Of a stretch of 64,000 nt of DNA, positions 45,328 to 54,291 are shown in pieces; position 1 is the stretch's first letter, and each line of letters opens with the position of its first letter. Location: the IMG/VR virus record IMGVR_UViG_3300034198_013760, positions 1 to 64,000 of that record. One strand, written 5' to 3'. The notes beneath the pieces were generated by a model, which was given only the letters and a program-made list of their open reading frames with translations, ran no database searches and had not been told where the DNA came from. Both the position numbers and the translations under genes were made by a program. The stretch is from a virus.

Positions 45328-47100
45328 TTGGATTTAAACGAAAATGATAATAAAATATTGTTGGAACAAAGGGCTTTAGAAGTCCTTGATAAGTATGATG
45401 GTGCCAACAATTATCTTCTAAGATTAAAATATCAAAAAGAAAAAAATAGTAAGTTTTATCCAACAAGAGCCCAATCGGAATACATTTTAAATTTTCATAA
45501 TACCATTCCTAAAATTGCAAAAAAATGGGTTGATTTGGACCCTTATTTTGCAAAAAAACTTGCGGACGAAAAACTTTATACACAAGTACCTGAACAAGTT
45601 TGGATTGAAAAACTTTTAGTTGAAAAAGACAAGGCGTACCATATTTGGGGTAAAGTTTTTAGTGGAGAATCGTTACACGAATTTTGGTTACCAAAAGTAT
45701 CAATTATAAAAACACATAAGACAGAAAAAGTTGAAATAGACTATTCAAAATATGATAATAGGCCTCCATTAAATCATCAAAAAGAAGCGATTGAAAAATT
45801 AGTTGGAACCAAAAGATTTATTTTGGCCGATGATATGGGGTTAGGTAAAACGACTTCAACAATTATTGCAGCATTAGAAACAAACGCCAAAAAAATATTA
45901 ATAATTTGTCCCGCGTCATTAAAAATTAATTGGATGAGGGAAATACAAAATTATACCAATAGGTCCGTTTATATTTGTGAAGGTAAAAATTTTTCAGAAG
46001 ACCACGATTTTGTAATTGTTAATTATGATATTATCAAAAACTTTTATGATATTAAAAACAGAGAAGAAAGTTTAATATATAAAGTTAATTTTGATTTAAT
46101 CATTATTGATGAAGCCCATTATTTACAGAATGCCCAAGCCCAGAGGACAAAACTAGTTAATAGTTTTGCAAAAAGAACTGATAGACTTTGGTTGTTAACA
46201 GGAACTCCAATGACATCAAGACCGATTAATTATTATAATTTATTAAATCTAATTGAATCTCCTGTGGCCCAAAATTGGATGGCTTACGCAATAAGATATT
46301 GTGAAGGATATCAATTTAGAGTTGGTGGAAATAGAAAGGTTTGGAACGTAAATGGTGCGTCTAATTTAGATGAATTAAGAGATAGAACTTCTAAACAAAT
46401 CTTAAGAAGATTAAAAGAAGATGTTTTAGACTTACCTGATAAAATTATTACCCCCGTATATCTTAGACTGAAATCAAGATTGTATGAAGAACTGATGGGA
46501 GAATACTATGATTGGTATCGAACAAAAAAAGAAGAATCGTCGTCTTTAACCCTACAATTTTCCAAGTTGACAAAAGTAAGACAAATAATTGCCACAGAAA
46601 AAATATTTAGTACAATTGAATTGGCGGAAAATATTGTAGAACAAGGTAAAAAAGTTATTATTTTTACAAATTTTACTGATTCATTAGAAAGGATTGTTGA
46701 GCATTTTGGTAAACAATGTGTGTTTGTTGACGGAAGTTCTTCTAAAATTGCAAGACAAAACTCAGTAGATAGGTTTCAGGATGATGAAAAAATTAAAGTT
46801 TTTGTTGGGAATATAAAAGCGGCAGGAGTTGGATTAACATTAACTGCTGCTCAGGCGGTAATCATGAATGACTTGTCTTTTGTTCCTTCAGACCATAGTC
46901 AAGCGGAAGACAGAGCGTATAGATATGGTCAAAATTCAAATGTTTCAGTATATTACCCTATTTTTGAAAATACTATTGAAGGGGCAATATATGACATTCT
47001 TTCAAAGAAAAAACTTATAATAGGAACCGTTATGGGAGATTCTATGGATAAGTCAGATTTTGCTGAAGAAATACTAAATTATATAAATAAAGGTGTATAA
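45328..47100 (+). CDS. SNF2-family helicase/translocase (UvsW-type role)
   Basis: A 590-aa superfamily 2 motor. Motif I is ADDMGLGKTTS (residues 167-177), motif II DEAH (261-264), motif III LLTGTPM, and the C-terminal lobe has FVGNIKAAGVGLTLTAAQAV with motif VI SQAEDRAYRYGQ. The family resembles the SMARCAL1-type annealing helicases, and in this phage it may act like T4 UvsW in fork remodelling. The frame is closed by an upstream TGA and has no ATG before residue 200 that would keep the motor intact, so TTG at 45328 is the most likely start. It begins the plus-strand cluster, followed by the SOD-nuclease gene. Confidence 0.85.
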   Translation: MDLNENDNKILLEQRALEVLDKYDGANNYLLRLKYQKEKNSKFYPTRAQSEYILNFHNTIPKIAKKWVDLDPYFAKKLADEKLYTQVPEQVWIEKLLVEKDKAYHIWGKVFSGESLHEFWLPKVSIIKTHKTEKVEIDYSKYDNRPPLNHQKEAIEKLVGTKRFILADDMGLGKTTSTIIAALETNAKKILIICPASLKINWMREIQNYTNRSVYICEGKNFSEDHDFVIVNYDIIKNFYDIKNREESLIYKVNFDLIIIDEAHYLQNAQAQRTKLVNSFAKRTDRLWLLTGTPMTSRPINYYNLLNLIESPVAQNWMAYAIRYCEGYQFRVGGNRKVWNVNGASNLDELRDRTSKQILRRLKEDVLDLPDKIITPVYLRLKSRLYEELMGEYYDWYRTKKEESSSLTLQFSKLTKVRQIIATEKIFSTIELAENIVEQGKKVIIFTNFTDSLERIVEHFGKQCVFVDGSSSKIARQNSVDRFQDDEKIKVFVGNIKAAGVGLTLTAAQAVIMNDLSFVPSDHSQAEDRAYRYGQNSNVSVYYPIFENTIEGAIYDILSKKKLIIGTVMGDSMDKSDFAEEILNYINKGV

Positions 47101-47115
47101 TTTAACTATTTGGAT

Positions 47116-47122
47116 TATTTAT
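47116..47122 (+). promoter_or_regulatory. TATTTAT promoter-like element before the SOD fusion gene
   Basis: Plus-strand context ATTATTTATATA, ending 19 bases before the ATG at 47142, in the gap after the SNF2 stop. Confidence 0.4.
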
Positions 47123-47141
47123 ATACTATAAAGCCTATAGT

Positions 47142-48821
47142 ATGAAAAATCTAGTAAACAAAATTGAAAGAATAGAAAAAGAAATTATTAAATCAGAATC
47201 TAAGACTACCCAAAAATTTTTTCTTTCTGAAATGAAACGAATTGGTATTGAAAAATTACCTTATTCGTTTGCATCCCTAAAAAGATTTATTGACCCTGAA
47301 ACAATGGACTACCATTATAATAAACATTATAAGGGTTATGTTGAGAAACTAAACACCGCCCTAAATAAGAGAAAATTTGGTGATTTAGATTTGGAACAAA
47401 TTGTTAAATCGATAAGTAGATTTAATAAAACAATAAGAAATAATGCCGGTGGAGCTTACAATCACGCTCTTTTTTGGAAGATGTTATCTCCAAAACCACA
47501 AAAACCTAAAGGTCAACTCTTAAGAAAAATTGAAAGTGTATTTGGAGGAGTTCCCGCATTTAAGAAAAAATTTGAAGAAGAGTGTAAAGAAAGATTTGGG
47601 TCGGGATGGTGTTGGTTAGTAATAACTAAAAACAATTCATTAAAAATTGTTTCGACTCCAAATCAAGATAATCCATTAATGAATGATGTTAAAGATGGGG
47701 GATACCCAATTTTAGGATTGGATTTATGGGAACACGCTTATTATTTGAAGTATCGAAACAAAAGAGATGAATATATTAAGAATTTTTGGGATGCGGTTAA
47801 CTGGGAGTTTGTTGAGAAACTTTATTTAATGAAAGTGGAAACAAAGTTAACGGAAGAAGTTGTTTTAGAACAATTAATGAGAGATAATAATGACTTTCTT
47901 TTAATTGAACAACAAAATGAATCCCAAAGTTGTTCTTCTGAAGAAACAAAATTATTTAAAAGATTATTGTTCCCCCCAACAAATTTATTAGAAAAATCAA
48001 AAGAGTATGGGGAATTTATAAAAGAATATACTGCAGGATGGATGGATGTTTTGAGAAAATCGTATCCTGAAAATTGGAAAGAAAGAAATCAATTATTTCA
48101 AGGACATGAGGCCGGATTATATACTAAAGAAAATGTTAGGTCACTTTTAATGAACTTAACATCGTCTTATGTTGCGTTTTGTATTATTCACAAAGATATT
48201 AATCAATATCTAAAAAGTACAAACCAAAAAATAATCGAGTATGGAGATGACCCTAAAAAAAATCTATTGGAATTAAGAAGATTCTTTTCGGTTTTAGATG
48301 GTTTAAGAGCAACAATTTTTAAAAGAGGCGAACAATCAATAACTTTAAATAAAATAGGAAGAGTATTAAAAAAATCAGATTGTTTAGGTAAGAGAAACGA
48401 ACAAGCGTCAGAACAAATTATAAATCAAATTTTGGGTGCAAATACTTGTGAAATAAAATCAGGAGGTGGAATTAGTAATGATATGTATTCAGGAATTGAT
48501 GCCATTCTTAATATTGAAGGAAAACGTTTAAAGGCTCAAATAAAACCTTTCACAAACGCATATAAAAAAGAATTTGACACTGAAGAATATTATATAGTTG
48601 AAGGGGCATCTAGTACAAAGGCCTACAAAACTGTGGATTTATTAATTTTTGTTAATGTAAAAACTAAAAACGTGAAAATTTTTAATTCAAAAAACGTTAG
48701 AATAAATCAAGGAAATTATATTATACCATCAAATTATTTAGCTTATGATTTATTTGCGAAAGAACCAATTGAATTAATTGATTGTAACAAATATTTATCA
48801 GAAAATATGATATGGGAATAA
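47142..48821 (+). CDS. Mn-type superoxide dismutase fused to a PD-(D/E)xK-like nuclease domain, 559 aa
   Basis: Residues about 36-230 are a complete Fe/Mn superoxide dismutase: the four metal ligands align as H58 (YHYNKHYKGYV), H108 (NNAGGAYNHALFW), D194 and H198 (LGLDLWEHAYYLKY). G104 together with Q175 in STPNQDNPLM is the manganese-type pattern rather than the iron type (Gln before the second His). A 35-residue N-terminal helix precedes it. Residues 240-400 are a helical linker domain I do not recognise. Residues about 418-510 look like a PD-(D/E)xK-type nuclease core: E437 in CEIKSGGG, D453 in SGIDAILNIEGKRLKAQIKP with Q466-x-K468. The frame is unbroken and overlaps the gp13-like gene by ten bases. 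The SOD call is firm; the nuclease call is inference. Confidence 0.85.
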   Translation: MKNLVNKIERIEKEIIKSESKTTQKFFLSEMKRIGIEKLPYSFASLKRFIDPETMDYHYNKHYKGYVEKLNTALNKRKFGDLDLEQIVKSISRFNKTIRNNAGGAYNHALFWKMLSPKPQKPKGQLLRKIESVFGGVPAFKKKFEEECKERFGSGWCWLVITKNNSLKIVSTPNQDNPLMNDVKDGGYPILGLDLWEHAYYLKYRNKRDEYIKNFWDAVNWEFVEKLYLMKVETKLTEEVVLEQLMRDNNDFLLIEQQNESQSCSSEETKLFKRLLFPPTNLLEKSKEYGEFIKEYTAGWMDVLRKSYPENWKERNQLFQGHEAGLYTKENVRSLLMNLTSSYVAFCIIHKDINQYLKSTNQKIIEYGDDPKKNLLELRRFFSVLDGLRATIFKRGEQSITLNKIGRVLKKSDCLGKRNEQASEQIINQILGANTCEIKSGGGISNDMYSGIDAILNIEGKRLKAQIKPFTNAYKKEFDTEEYYIVEGASSTKAYKTVDLLIFVNVKTKNVKIFNSKNVRINQGNYIIPSNYLAYDLFAKEPIELIDCNKYLSENMIWE

Positions 48822-49924
48822 TCGCAGAACCTGAAAGAACAAAACTTTACACCAGAATAAGACACCTGTTAGGTGCTCCAATAAGAGGTGTTGAATTAGA
48901 GGACGAAATGATGGACTCTTTACTTGAATTTGCTATTGGGGATTACTCCCAATACATTCAAGATTGGTTAATCGAATCTCAATGGTCTGCATTACAAAAT
49001 CTAAATTTAGATGAACAATCATTAACAAAGGCGTTTATTACAAGAAGTTTAGATTACGAAACAAGATATAGTTATGCGTATTCTAAAATAGTTGGACTAC
49101 AGGCAGGAGGACCTTGGGTTTTAAAGAAAGATTACATTCAATTACAAAAAGGACAACAATTATATGAAGTTCCGGCTAATAGAGAAATAAATGAATTACT
49201 ATGGTTTACTCCTGCAGAATTAACAAATATTTTATTTGACCCTTGGTCTTTTGGAGTTATGGGAGGACCCGGATTAGGAGGTCCTGGAGGATATTCACAA
49301 ATCGGTTATAGTGGTTCATACTTTTTAATGCCAGCATTTGATATGTTACTCAGAATGCAAGAAATTAATATCCAAAGAAGAATAATTGCTTCAGATTTAA
49401 CATATAGAATAACTGCATTACCTGATGGTAAAAAATTAGTTCATTTAATGAATACACCTGGAGGTAAATTTGATTTTGGGAATTCTAACTTTTATCAGGG
49501 AAAAGTTTGGTATTGGTATTATGATACTGAAGGTGCAGACAGAGACCAATGTTTAAAAGACAATCCTGATATTATCAAATTACCATCTGACGTTCCTTTA
49601 GATTCTATTGATTGGGTTGATTTAAATAATCCATCCCAACAATGGGTTAGAAGATGGTTTATTGCGTTATGTAAAGAAACTTTAGCAAGAGTTAGGGGGA
49701 AATATAGTGGAAATTTAAAAACACCTGATTCAGAGTTAACAATGGATTATCAATCTTTACTCACTGAAGCCAAAGATGAAAAAGATAAGTTATACACTGA
49801 ATTATCTGCTAGACTTGAGAGAATGAGACCTGAAAAAATGATGGAAAAAGAGGCGTTAACCGCTGAAAACCTTAATAAGGCAATGAAGTATAGAGCATTT
49901 CCTCGTCAAATATATGTAATTTAA
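48812..49924 (+). CDS. 13: Neck protein gp13-like, 370 aa
   Basis: The C-terminal half reads WVRRWFIALCKETLARVRGK then YSGNLKTPDSELTMDY and LLTEAKDEKDKLYTELSARL. This is the pattern of T4-type neck proteins gp13 and relatives, in which a transmembrane-free helical segment with R.K/G.....P..E...D...L..EA...K..L follows a beta domain. A Gly-rich loop (GGPGLGGPGG) lies near residue 150. T4 gp13 is 309 aa. gp13 helps seal the packaged head and attach the tail. It is translationally coupled to the SOD fusion gene by a ten-base overlap. Confidence 0.68.
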   Translation: MGIIAEPERTKLYTRIRHLLGAPIRGVELEDEMMDSLLEFAIGDYSQYIQDWLIESQWSALQNLNLDEQSLTKAFITRSLDYETRYSYAYSKIVGLQAGGPWVLKKDYIQLQKGQQLYEVPANREINELLWFTPAELTNILFDPWSFGVMGGPGLGGPGGYSQIGYSGSYFLMPAFDMLLRMQEINIQRRIIASDLTYRITALPDGKKLVHLMNTPGGKFDFGNSNFYQGKVWYWYYDTEGADRDQCLKDNPDIIKLPSDVPLDSIDWVDLNNPSQQWVRRWFIALCKETLARVRGKYSGNLKTPDSELTMDYQSLLTEAKDEKDKLYTELSARLERMRPEKMMEKEALTAENLNKAMKYRAFPRQIYVI

Positions 49925-49929
49925 TTTTT

Positions 49930-50265
49930 ATGCCGATAGTACGAAGTATACCTTCAGAGAAAATAGTAAATGGAAATTTAATAAAAACTTCCCAAAATGT
50001 TATAATATCTGAATCAAGTTATAAAACAAAAGGTGAAGACTTTATTGTTGTTAAAAACATAGATAATTCTAAAATAGTTTTAGATAGTGTTACTACTGAC
50101 CATGTAACAATTAAAGCTTTAACAAAAGTATTAATCATTCCTGATTCAGGTAAAATAGATGAAGAATTTGATGAAGTCTTTATTGATAAAGGTACTTGTA
50201 TTGAATTATCATACTGTGGAGGATGTTGGTACATCATGAGTTCTGATGGACTCAAGCTCAATTAA
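49930..50265 (+). CDS. Unknown small beta-rich protein, 111 aa
   Basis: Not recognised. Alternating hydrophobic residues (NGNLIKTSQNVIISESSYKT, IVLDSVTTDHVTIKAL, KVLIIPDSGKIDEEF) suggest stacked beta strands, possibly a small structural or decoration-type fold, and the C-terminus CIELSYCGGCWYIMSSDGLK holds three cysteines. It follows the gp13-like gene by five bases, so a head or neck role is plausible. Its last 57 bases overlap the 3' end of the convergent DNA polymerase gene. Confidence 0.6.
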   Translation: MPIVRSIPSEKIVNGNLIKTSQNVIISESSYKTKGEDFIVVKNIDNSKIVLDSVTTDHVTIKALTKVLIIPDSGKIDEEFDEVFIDKGTCIELSYCGGCWYIMSSDGLKLN

Positions 50266-52971
50266 ATGGCTCTCCCAACCATTTTCAGCCAAGTCATACA
50301 TATAATCAGGTTTTAATCCTCTTCTTTGCCAGTACTCCATTTCTTCTTTTGAAATCATTAAAACATCTTCCCATAATTTGTCTTGGTCTGATTCTTCAAA
50401 AGGATGTCCGTTAATTAATTCACATTGTTCTTTAGTATATAATCCTCTTTTTTCAGGGTCAGTAACTAATAATGAATTTCTAACATCATCTTTAAAAACA
50501 ACCAATAGAGGTTCAATTCTTTTATTAAATGTTGAGATTGCTCTTGCGATATTATACTCACCTGTCATTTCGGGATTAGACTCAATTTCACTATTATCTA
50601 AAATGTAACAATTTAAAACTATTGAATCCCCTTTCTTTTGTACATCACCGTGGGATGCTTTTGCCCCATTATTAACATAATATATAACATCACCTAAATT
50701 TATGTTCATACCATGTTTAATCGCCAATTCCATATGAGCCATTCTACTCATTTGATTTCCTGCTTTAGTAGTTTGTTTACATCTTGATTTATAATCATCA
50801 ATAGTTAATTTAACTTTTGCTCTCTGAGCGATTTTCATAAGAGGTATTTTTTTATCAAAAATAAGTTGCAAGTACTCATAATACCACTCAACAAACTCCT
50901 GACCTTTACCTTCAAGTAACATTTTTACGCCCTTATCCAAGAAATCTTCAATATATAGAGGTAATTTTTTAGATTTAATCGTATTACCAGTTAACTTGAT
51001 TTTACCTTTAGAATCCATAACGGCATAATTCTTTCTCGCCAAATTAATACAAGATGGCCAAGTTCCGTCAGTATCCAACGCCATCTCTCCTCTCATAAAA
51101 ATATCATTAAACTCAGCAACATCGGCATCGTCACCTCTATATTCTTTATCTTTCTTAACCTTCCAATTTAACCCCTTTCCAATATACACCCTATTCTCAA
51201 CACCATCTGGTTTTGAAAAGTTTACACCGTCAGTGTCCATTACTAATGGAACATAACCTTTTTTCATGAAAAACTTAATCATCATTCTAAGGTATTGTCT
51301 ACCTGTACAAGTGATTTGTTCTCCCATATACATGTCTCCCCAAGCGAATACTTGTGGTGCCGATAACGCACCAAACATTGAGTTAATGAAGATTTTAATT
51401 GGAAGTTGTTTTCTATCGTATGATACCGATTTTTTAGGGTCGGTTTTTTCATACTGACTTGCTAAGTTTTTATATAAGATACGAGTATCTCTAAAATATT
51501 TTAACATGGCTTTCATACCTCCTGTAACGTCACAATCGGGAAATACATCATGAACCAACTGTATGGACGGATAAAGAGAACTAAAGTCTAATTTTAAAAC
51601 GTTTCTAGAATACCCAACCTTAAGTAGTCGAGACAATCCACCAACAAAGTCAGTCTTACTTTGTTTTTCAGGTATCGCCAATTTAAATTTATATGACCAT
51701 GCTAACATCAACATTTTCCATAATGTTGCGGTTCCCATAGTAGACACTCTCTCATATGTTGTTGGTACTAAAGACGCCAATAGAAATGAACCTTGGTTGA
51801 ACTCCTCATCAACTAATAGAGTTTCTTCCAAGTCATCGTCCAAATATCTCTCAACAATATTATCTCCTGTTACCTTAATATAAGTTCCGGGAAACTTTTC
51901 ATCTAAATTATCGAACTTTGGGTCTGACGCTTTTTTATATTTACCATTTTTTATATTAAGCCAAAACTCATCTTTATCTCGGTACATTTTACCAATATCC
52001 TCATGAGAAATATAAACACGGTCATCCGCCTCAGCTTCAATGTATTGGGTAATATACTTCAATCCTGCGGATTTAATACTTGAATTGATGGCCTGAGCTC
52101 TACGAACAGAATGGATAATGTCAATCACATTATAACCCCAAATAGAGACCTGATTGTATTTTTCAACCTCATTAGCCAACTTTAATAAACTTTCATGTTG
52201 GGATATCGCTTTATTAGGATTAAGAGTTCTACAAACTTTTTTAATATCGATATTTAACGCTTTGCATCTTTCAAAAATCCAAAACCAATCGAAGTTTGCT
52301 GAATTATATCCACCAATAATACTTGGTTTTAATTCATCAATTAAATTAAAAAATTCAATTATTCCCGCCCTTTCTTGTTCTTCATTAGAACACTCAATAA
52401 CCTTCTTGAATCCCTTATTGGTTTTAATTCCAATCATAAAGATTCTACCATCTTTTGGTTCTAATGATGTTGTCTCTAAGTCGAATACAAATCTTGTAAT
52501 ATCATTATATTCTTCATATCCTTTAAACAATCTTTTTTCTCTCGAAATTAAAAATTGTTCAACAGGAGGAAGAATCAATATTAAATCTTTAACCCTTTCA
52601 GACCATGGGTCTATTCCACCATCTCTAAAAAATTGAATTAACGAACGATATCCTTTTAACGATTTAACTAAAAACTTTAATCCGTTTTCAAGTCTTTGGT
52701 CTCCTTTGGTTTCTAATTTTTCAATTACAATCCCATATTTAGACATTCCTTCTTTTTGTGCCGCCTTAGAATCTGAATAGAAATTCAGTCCACGGAGGTC
52801 TCCAACCCACGCAAATGCAATAAAATTATCTTTTTGGATTACCTTCCCCTTACCAGGTATTTCTTTTATTTTAAAAATTGAATCTGATAAATAATCAAAT
52901 TCTACAGATGTTATAAATTCTTCGGGGTCATTTCCTTCTAAAAAGGATTTAATTTCTTCTTGACTAATCAT
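50209..52971 (-). CDS. 43: Family B DNA polymerase with proofreading exonuclease, gp43-like
   Basis: At 920 aa it is close to T4 gp43 (898). The exonuclease domain shows Exo I FVFDLETTSLEP (D164, E166) and Exo II GGYNSANFDWFWIF. The polymerase domain shows motif A KLDFSSLYPSIQ (about residue 460), motif B KIFINSMFGALSAPQ (about 530) and motif C MDTDGVNFS (about 578). All catalytic acids seem intact. It is transcribed on its own, with a roughly 60-base leader containing nested inverted repeats, reminiscent of the site where T4 gp43 represses its own translation. Its 3' end overlaps the convergent 111-aa gene. Confidence 0.94.
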   Translation of the reverse strand: MISQEEIKSFLEGNDPEEFITSVEFDYLSDSIFKIKEIPGKGKVIQKDNFIAFAWVGDLRGLNFYSDSKAAQKEGMSKYGIVIEKLETKGDQRLENGLKFLVKSLKGYRSLIQFFRDGGIDPWSERVKDLILILPPVEQFLISREKRLFKGYEEYNDITRFVFDLETTSLEPKDGRIFMIGIKTNKGFKKVIECSNEEQERAGIIEFFNLIDELKPSIIGGYNSANFDWFWIFERCKALNIDIKKVCRTLNPNKAISQHESLLKLANEVEKYNQVSIWGYNVIDIIHSVRRAQAINSSIKSAGLKYITQYIEAEADDRVYISHEDIGKMYRDKDEFWLNIKNGKYKKASDPKFDNLDEKFPGTYIKVTGDNIVERYLDDDLEETLLVDEEFNQGSFLLASLVPTTYERVSTMGTATLWKMLMLAWSYKFKLAIPEKQSKTDFVGGLSRLLKVGYSRNVLKLDFSSLYPSIQLVHDVFPDCDVTGGMKAMLKYFRDTRILYKNLASQYEKTDPKKSVSYDRKQLPIKIFINSMFGALSAPQVFAWGDMYMGEQITCTGRQYLRMMIKFFMKKGYVPLVMDTDGVNFSKPDGVENRVYIGKGLNWKVKKDKEYRGDDADVAEFNDIFMRGEMALDTDGTWPSCINLARKNYAVMDSKGKIKLTGNTIKSKKLPLYIEDFLDKGVKMLLEGKGQEFVEWYYEYLQLIFDKKIPLMKIAQRAKVKLTIDDYKSRCKQTTKAGNQMSRMAHMELAIKHGMNINLGDVIYYVNNGAKASHGDVQKKGDSIVLNCYILDNSEIESNPEMTGEYNIARAISTFNKRIEPLLVVFKDDVRNSLLVTDPEKRGLYTKEQCELINGHPFEESDQDKLWEDVLMISKEEMEYWQRRGLKPDYMYDLAENGWESHLIELESIRTHDVPTSSTV

Positions 52972-52981
52972 TTTTATAAAA

Positions 52982-53034
52982 TTATTGTGACATATTAGCT
53001 GCCACTTAAAGTGACATTTGCCTTATCACAATAA
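52982..53034 (-). promoter_or_regulatory. Inverted repeats in the DNA polymerase leader, possible translational operator
   Basis: A 9-base outer stem (52982-52990 TTATTGTGA with 53026-53034 TCACAATAA) encloses a second inverted repeat CACTT-A-AAGTG (about 53003-53013). It lies 11 bases before the polymerase ATG. By analogy with the T4 gene 43 operator hairpin it may allow autogenous control; the sequence itself does not resemble the T4 hairpin. Confidence 0.4.
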
Positions 53035-53037
53035 ATA
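53031..53037 (-). promoter_or_regulatory. TATTTAT promoter-like element before the DNA polymerase gene
   Basis: Coding-strand context TATATTTATTGT, 59 bases before the ATG at 52971. An ATTG lies 20 bases upstream of TATATTTA, so it also approximates the host-type TTTG-N20-TAnnTTTG pattern. Confidence 0.45.
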
Positions 53038-53062
53038 TAGAAATTTTAGTCTTTTAAGTCAA

Positions 53063-53443
53063 TTAACAACAAGGAGTATCTGAGATAAAGCTATCTTGTA
53101 TGTTAATAAATAATGGTTCTCTTATTGGTACAATTAAATCACCCTGTTCATTTTTTAACATGAATTGGGCTTCATATCTACCAACTCTATTTGTGTCTCT
53201 TTTTGAAAAATTGAAATAAATGTAATATTCAGTAGGGGTGTTTGGGTCAACAAACGTCTTAGCGACAAATCCTCCTGGCTTAGATACAATTTTAGGGATT
53301 CCCGTTTCAACATCAATCATAGAAAAAATAATTGTAGATGACTCAATAAAATCCATGAAATTATGATAATCACTTCTACCGTCTTTAACTACCTGCATCT
53401 TTAAAACAGGTAAAGTCGCATTTTTTTTAATAAAAAATTCCAT
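53063..53443 (-). CDS. Unknown small virion-like protein, 126 aa
   Basis: Not recognised. It begins MEFFIKKNATLPVLKMQVVK and has beta-sandwich-like alternation (EYYIYFNFSKRDTNRVGRYE, AQFMLKNEQGDLIVPI) and a C-terminal CC. The pattern of a short N-terminal strand with a basic segment, then an Ig-like body, is common in phage structural proteins of this size. It lies between the glycosyltransferase cluster and the polymerase gene, with its own TATTTAT element 15 bases upstream. Confidence 0.6.
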   Translation of the reverse strand: MEFFIKKNATLPVLKMQVVKDGRSDYHNFMDFIESSTIIFSMIDVETGIPKIVSKPGGFVAKTFVDPNTPTEYYIYFNFSKRDTNRVGRYEAQFMLKNEQGDLIVPIREPLFINIQDSFISDTPCC

Positions 53444-53458
53444 TTATTATTTTTAATA

Positions 53459-53465
53459 ATAAATA
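53459..53465 (-). promoter_or_regulatory. TATTTAT promoter-like element before the 126-aa gene
   Basis: Coding-strand context ACTATTTATTAT, ending 15 bases before the ATG at 53443, directly after the end of the glycosyltransferase cluster. Confidence 0.42.
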
Positions 53466-53487
53466 GTCGTCTTTATTAAATTGTGTC

Positions 53488-54291
53488 TTATTTGAAGATA
53501 TCAAAATACTCTCTCCAACTACATTTGATTAAATTAAACAACTCTGGTTGTTTAACATAACATATGTCAAATATTTTTTCATCACTACCGATATACCTAT
53601 TACTTATTGATTCGTCTATTGTCTCAACAACCAAATTAAGTAATCCGTCAATTAAATGTGATGGTAATAAGAAAGCGGTTCCTTGTATATTTCTGATTTG
53701 TGATAAAGAATGAAACTGTCTATCATTAACACCAAAATGTTTATTATGACTAAAAAACGTAATTTTATTTAAATCTAATTGTGATATCTTTTCCATATTA
53801 GGCCATTTAGCCAAAGCGTAATTTTTAACATCTTCTCGTAATCCGCCAGCGTCCGCCCAAATAACCATATCGTTATTAAAATATTTTTTTTCTATAGTAT
53901 CTTTTAAAAAGAAAACTTTATTAAACATTATAATATTATAGAGTGGTTGACACATTTCAGGGACATCATGAAAACTTACTTTACTTTTAAAATCAGCAGC
54001 TCCCATTAATTCACATAATGAATCATTATACTTTTTATACATATCTAATTCATTCAAAGGAACATCAACTATTATTGTCTTTGAGAAATCAGGGTCAAAC
54101 TCTTTTCGATGGTTTTTAATGTCATTTATAAATTTTGTTTCGGTATAAACCACAATGTTTGCGTCTAAAGATAATGTATTTCTCATCCACCAAAGATATG
54201 TGTGATATGACATTCTAAAATTAGACCAATTCTCTCTTCCTATATCATAGAGAGCCATTACAATTACAGGATTATTTACAGCCATTCCCAA
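53488..54291 (-). CDS. HtrL/YibB-like putative glycosyltransferase, 267 aa
   Basis: The N-terminus NNPVIVMALYDIGRENWSNF and the conserved WADAGGLREDV and FFSHNKHFGVNDRQF segments resemble the HtrL/YibB family, which belongs among the glycosyltransferase-like proteins of surface-sugar loci. The WADAG stretch may supply the metal- or nucleotide-sugar-binding acid. It overlaps the upstream glycosyltransferase gene by 16 bases; starting at the second Met (54285) would reduce this only slightly. It is the last gene of the sugar-transfer cluster. Substrate unknown. Confidence 0.68.
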   Translation of the reverse strand: MGMAVNNPVIVMALYDIGRENWSNFRMSYHTYLWWMRNTLSLDANIVVYTETKFINDIKNHRKEFDPDFSKTIIVDVPLNELDMYKKYNDSLCELMGAADFKSKVSFHDVPEMCQPLYNIIMFNKVFFLKDTIEKKYFNNDMVIWADAGGLREDVKNYALAKWPNMEKISQLDLNKITFFSHNKHFGVNDRQFHSLSQIRNIQGTAFLLPSHLIDGLLNLVVETIDESISNRYIGSDEKIFDICYVKQPELFNLIKCSWREYFDIFK

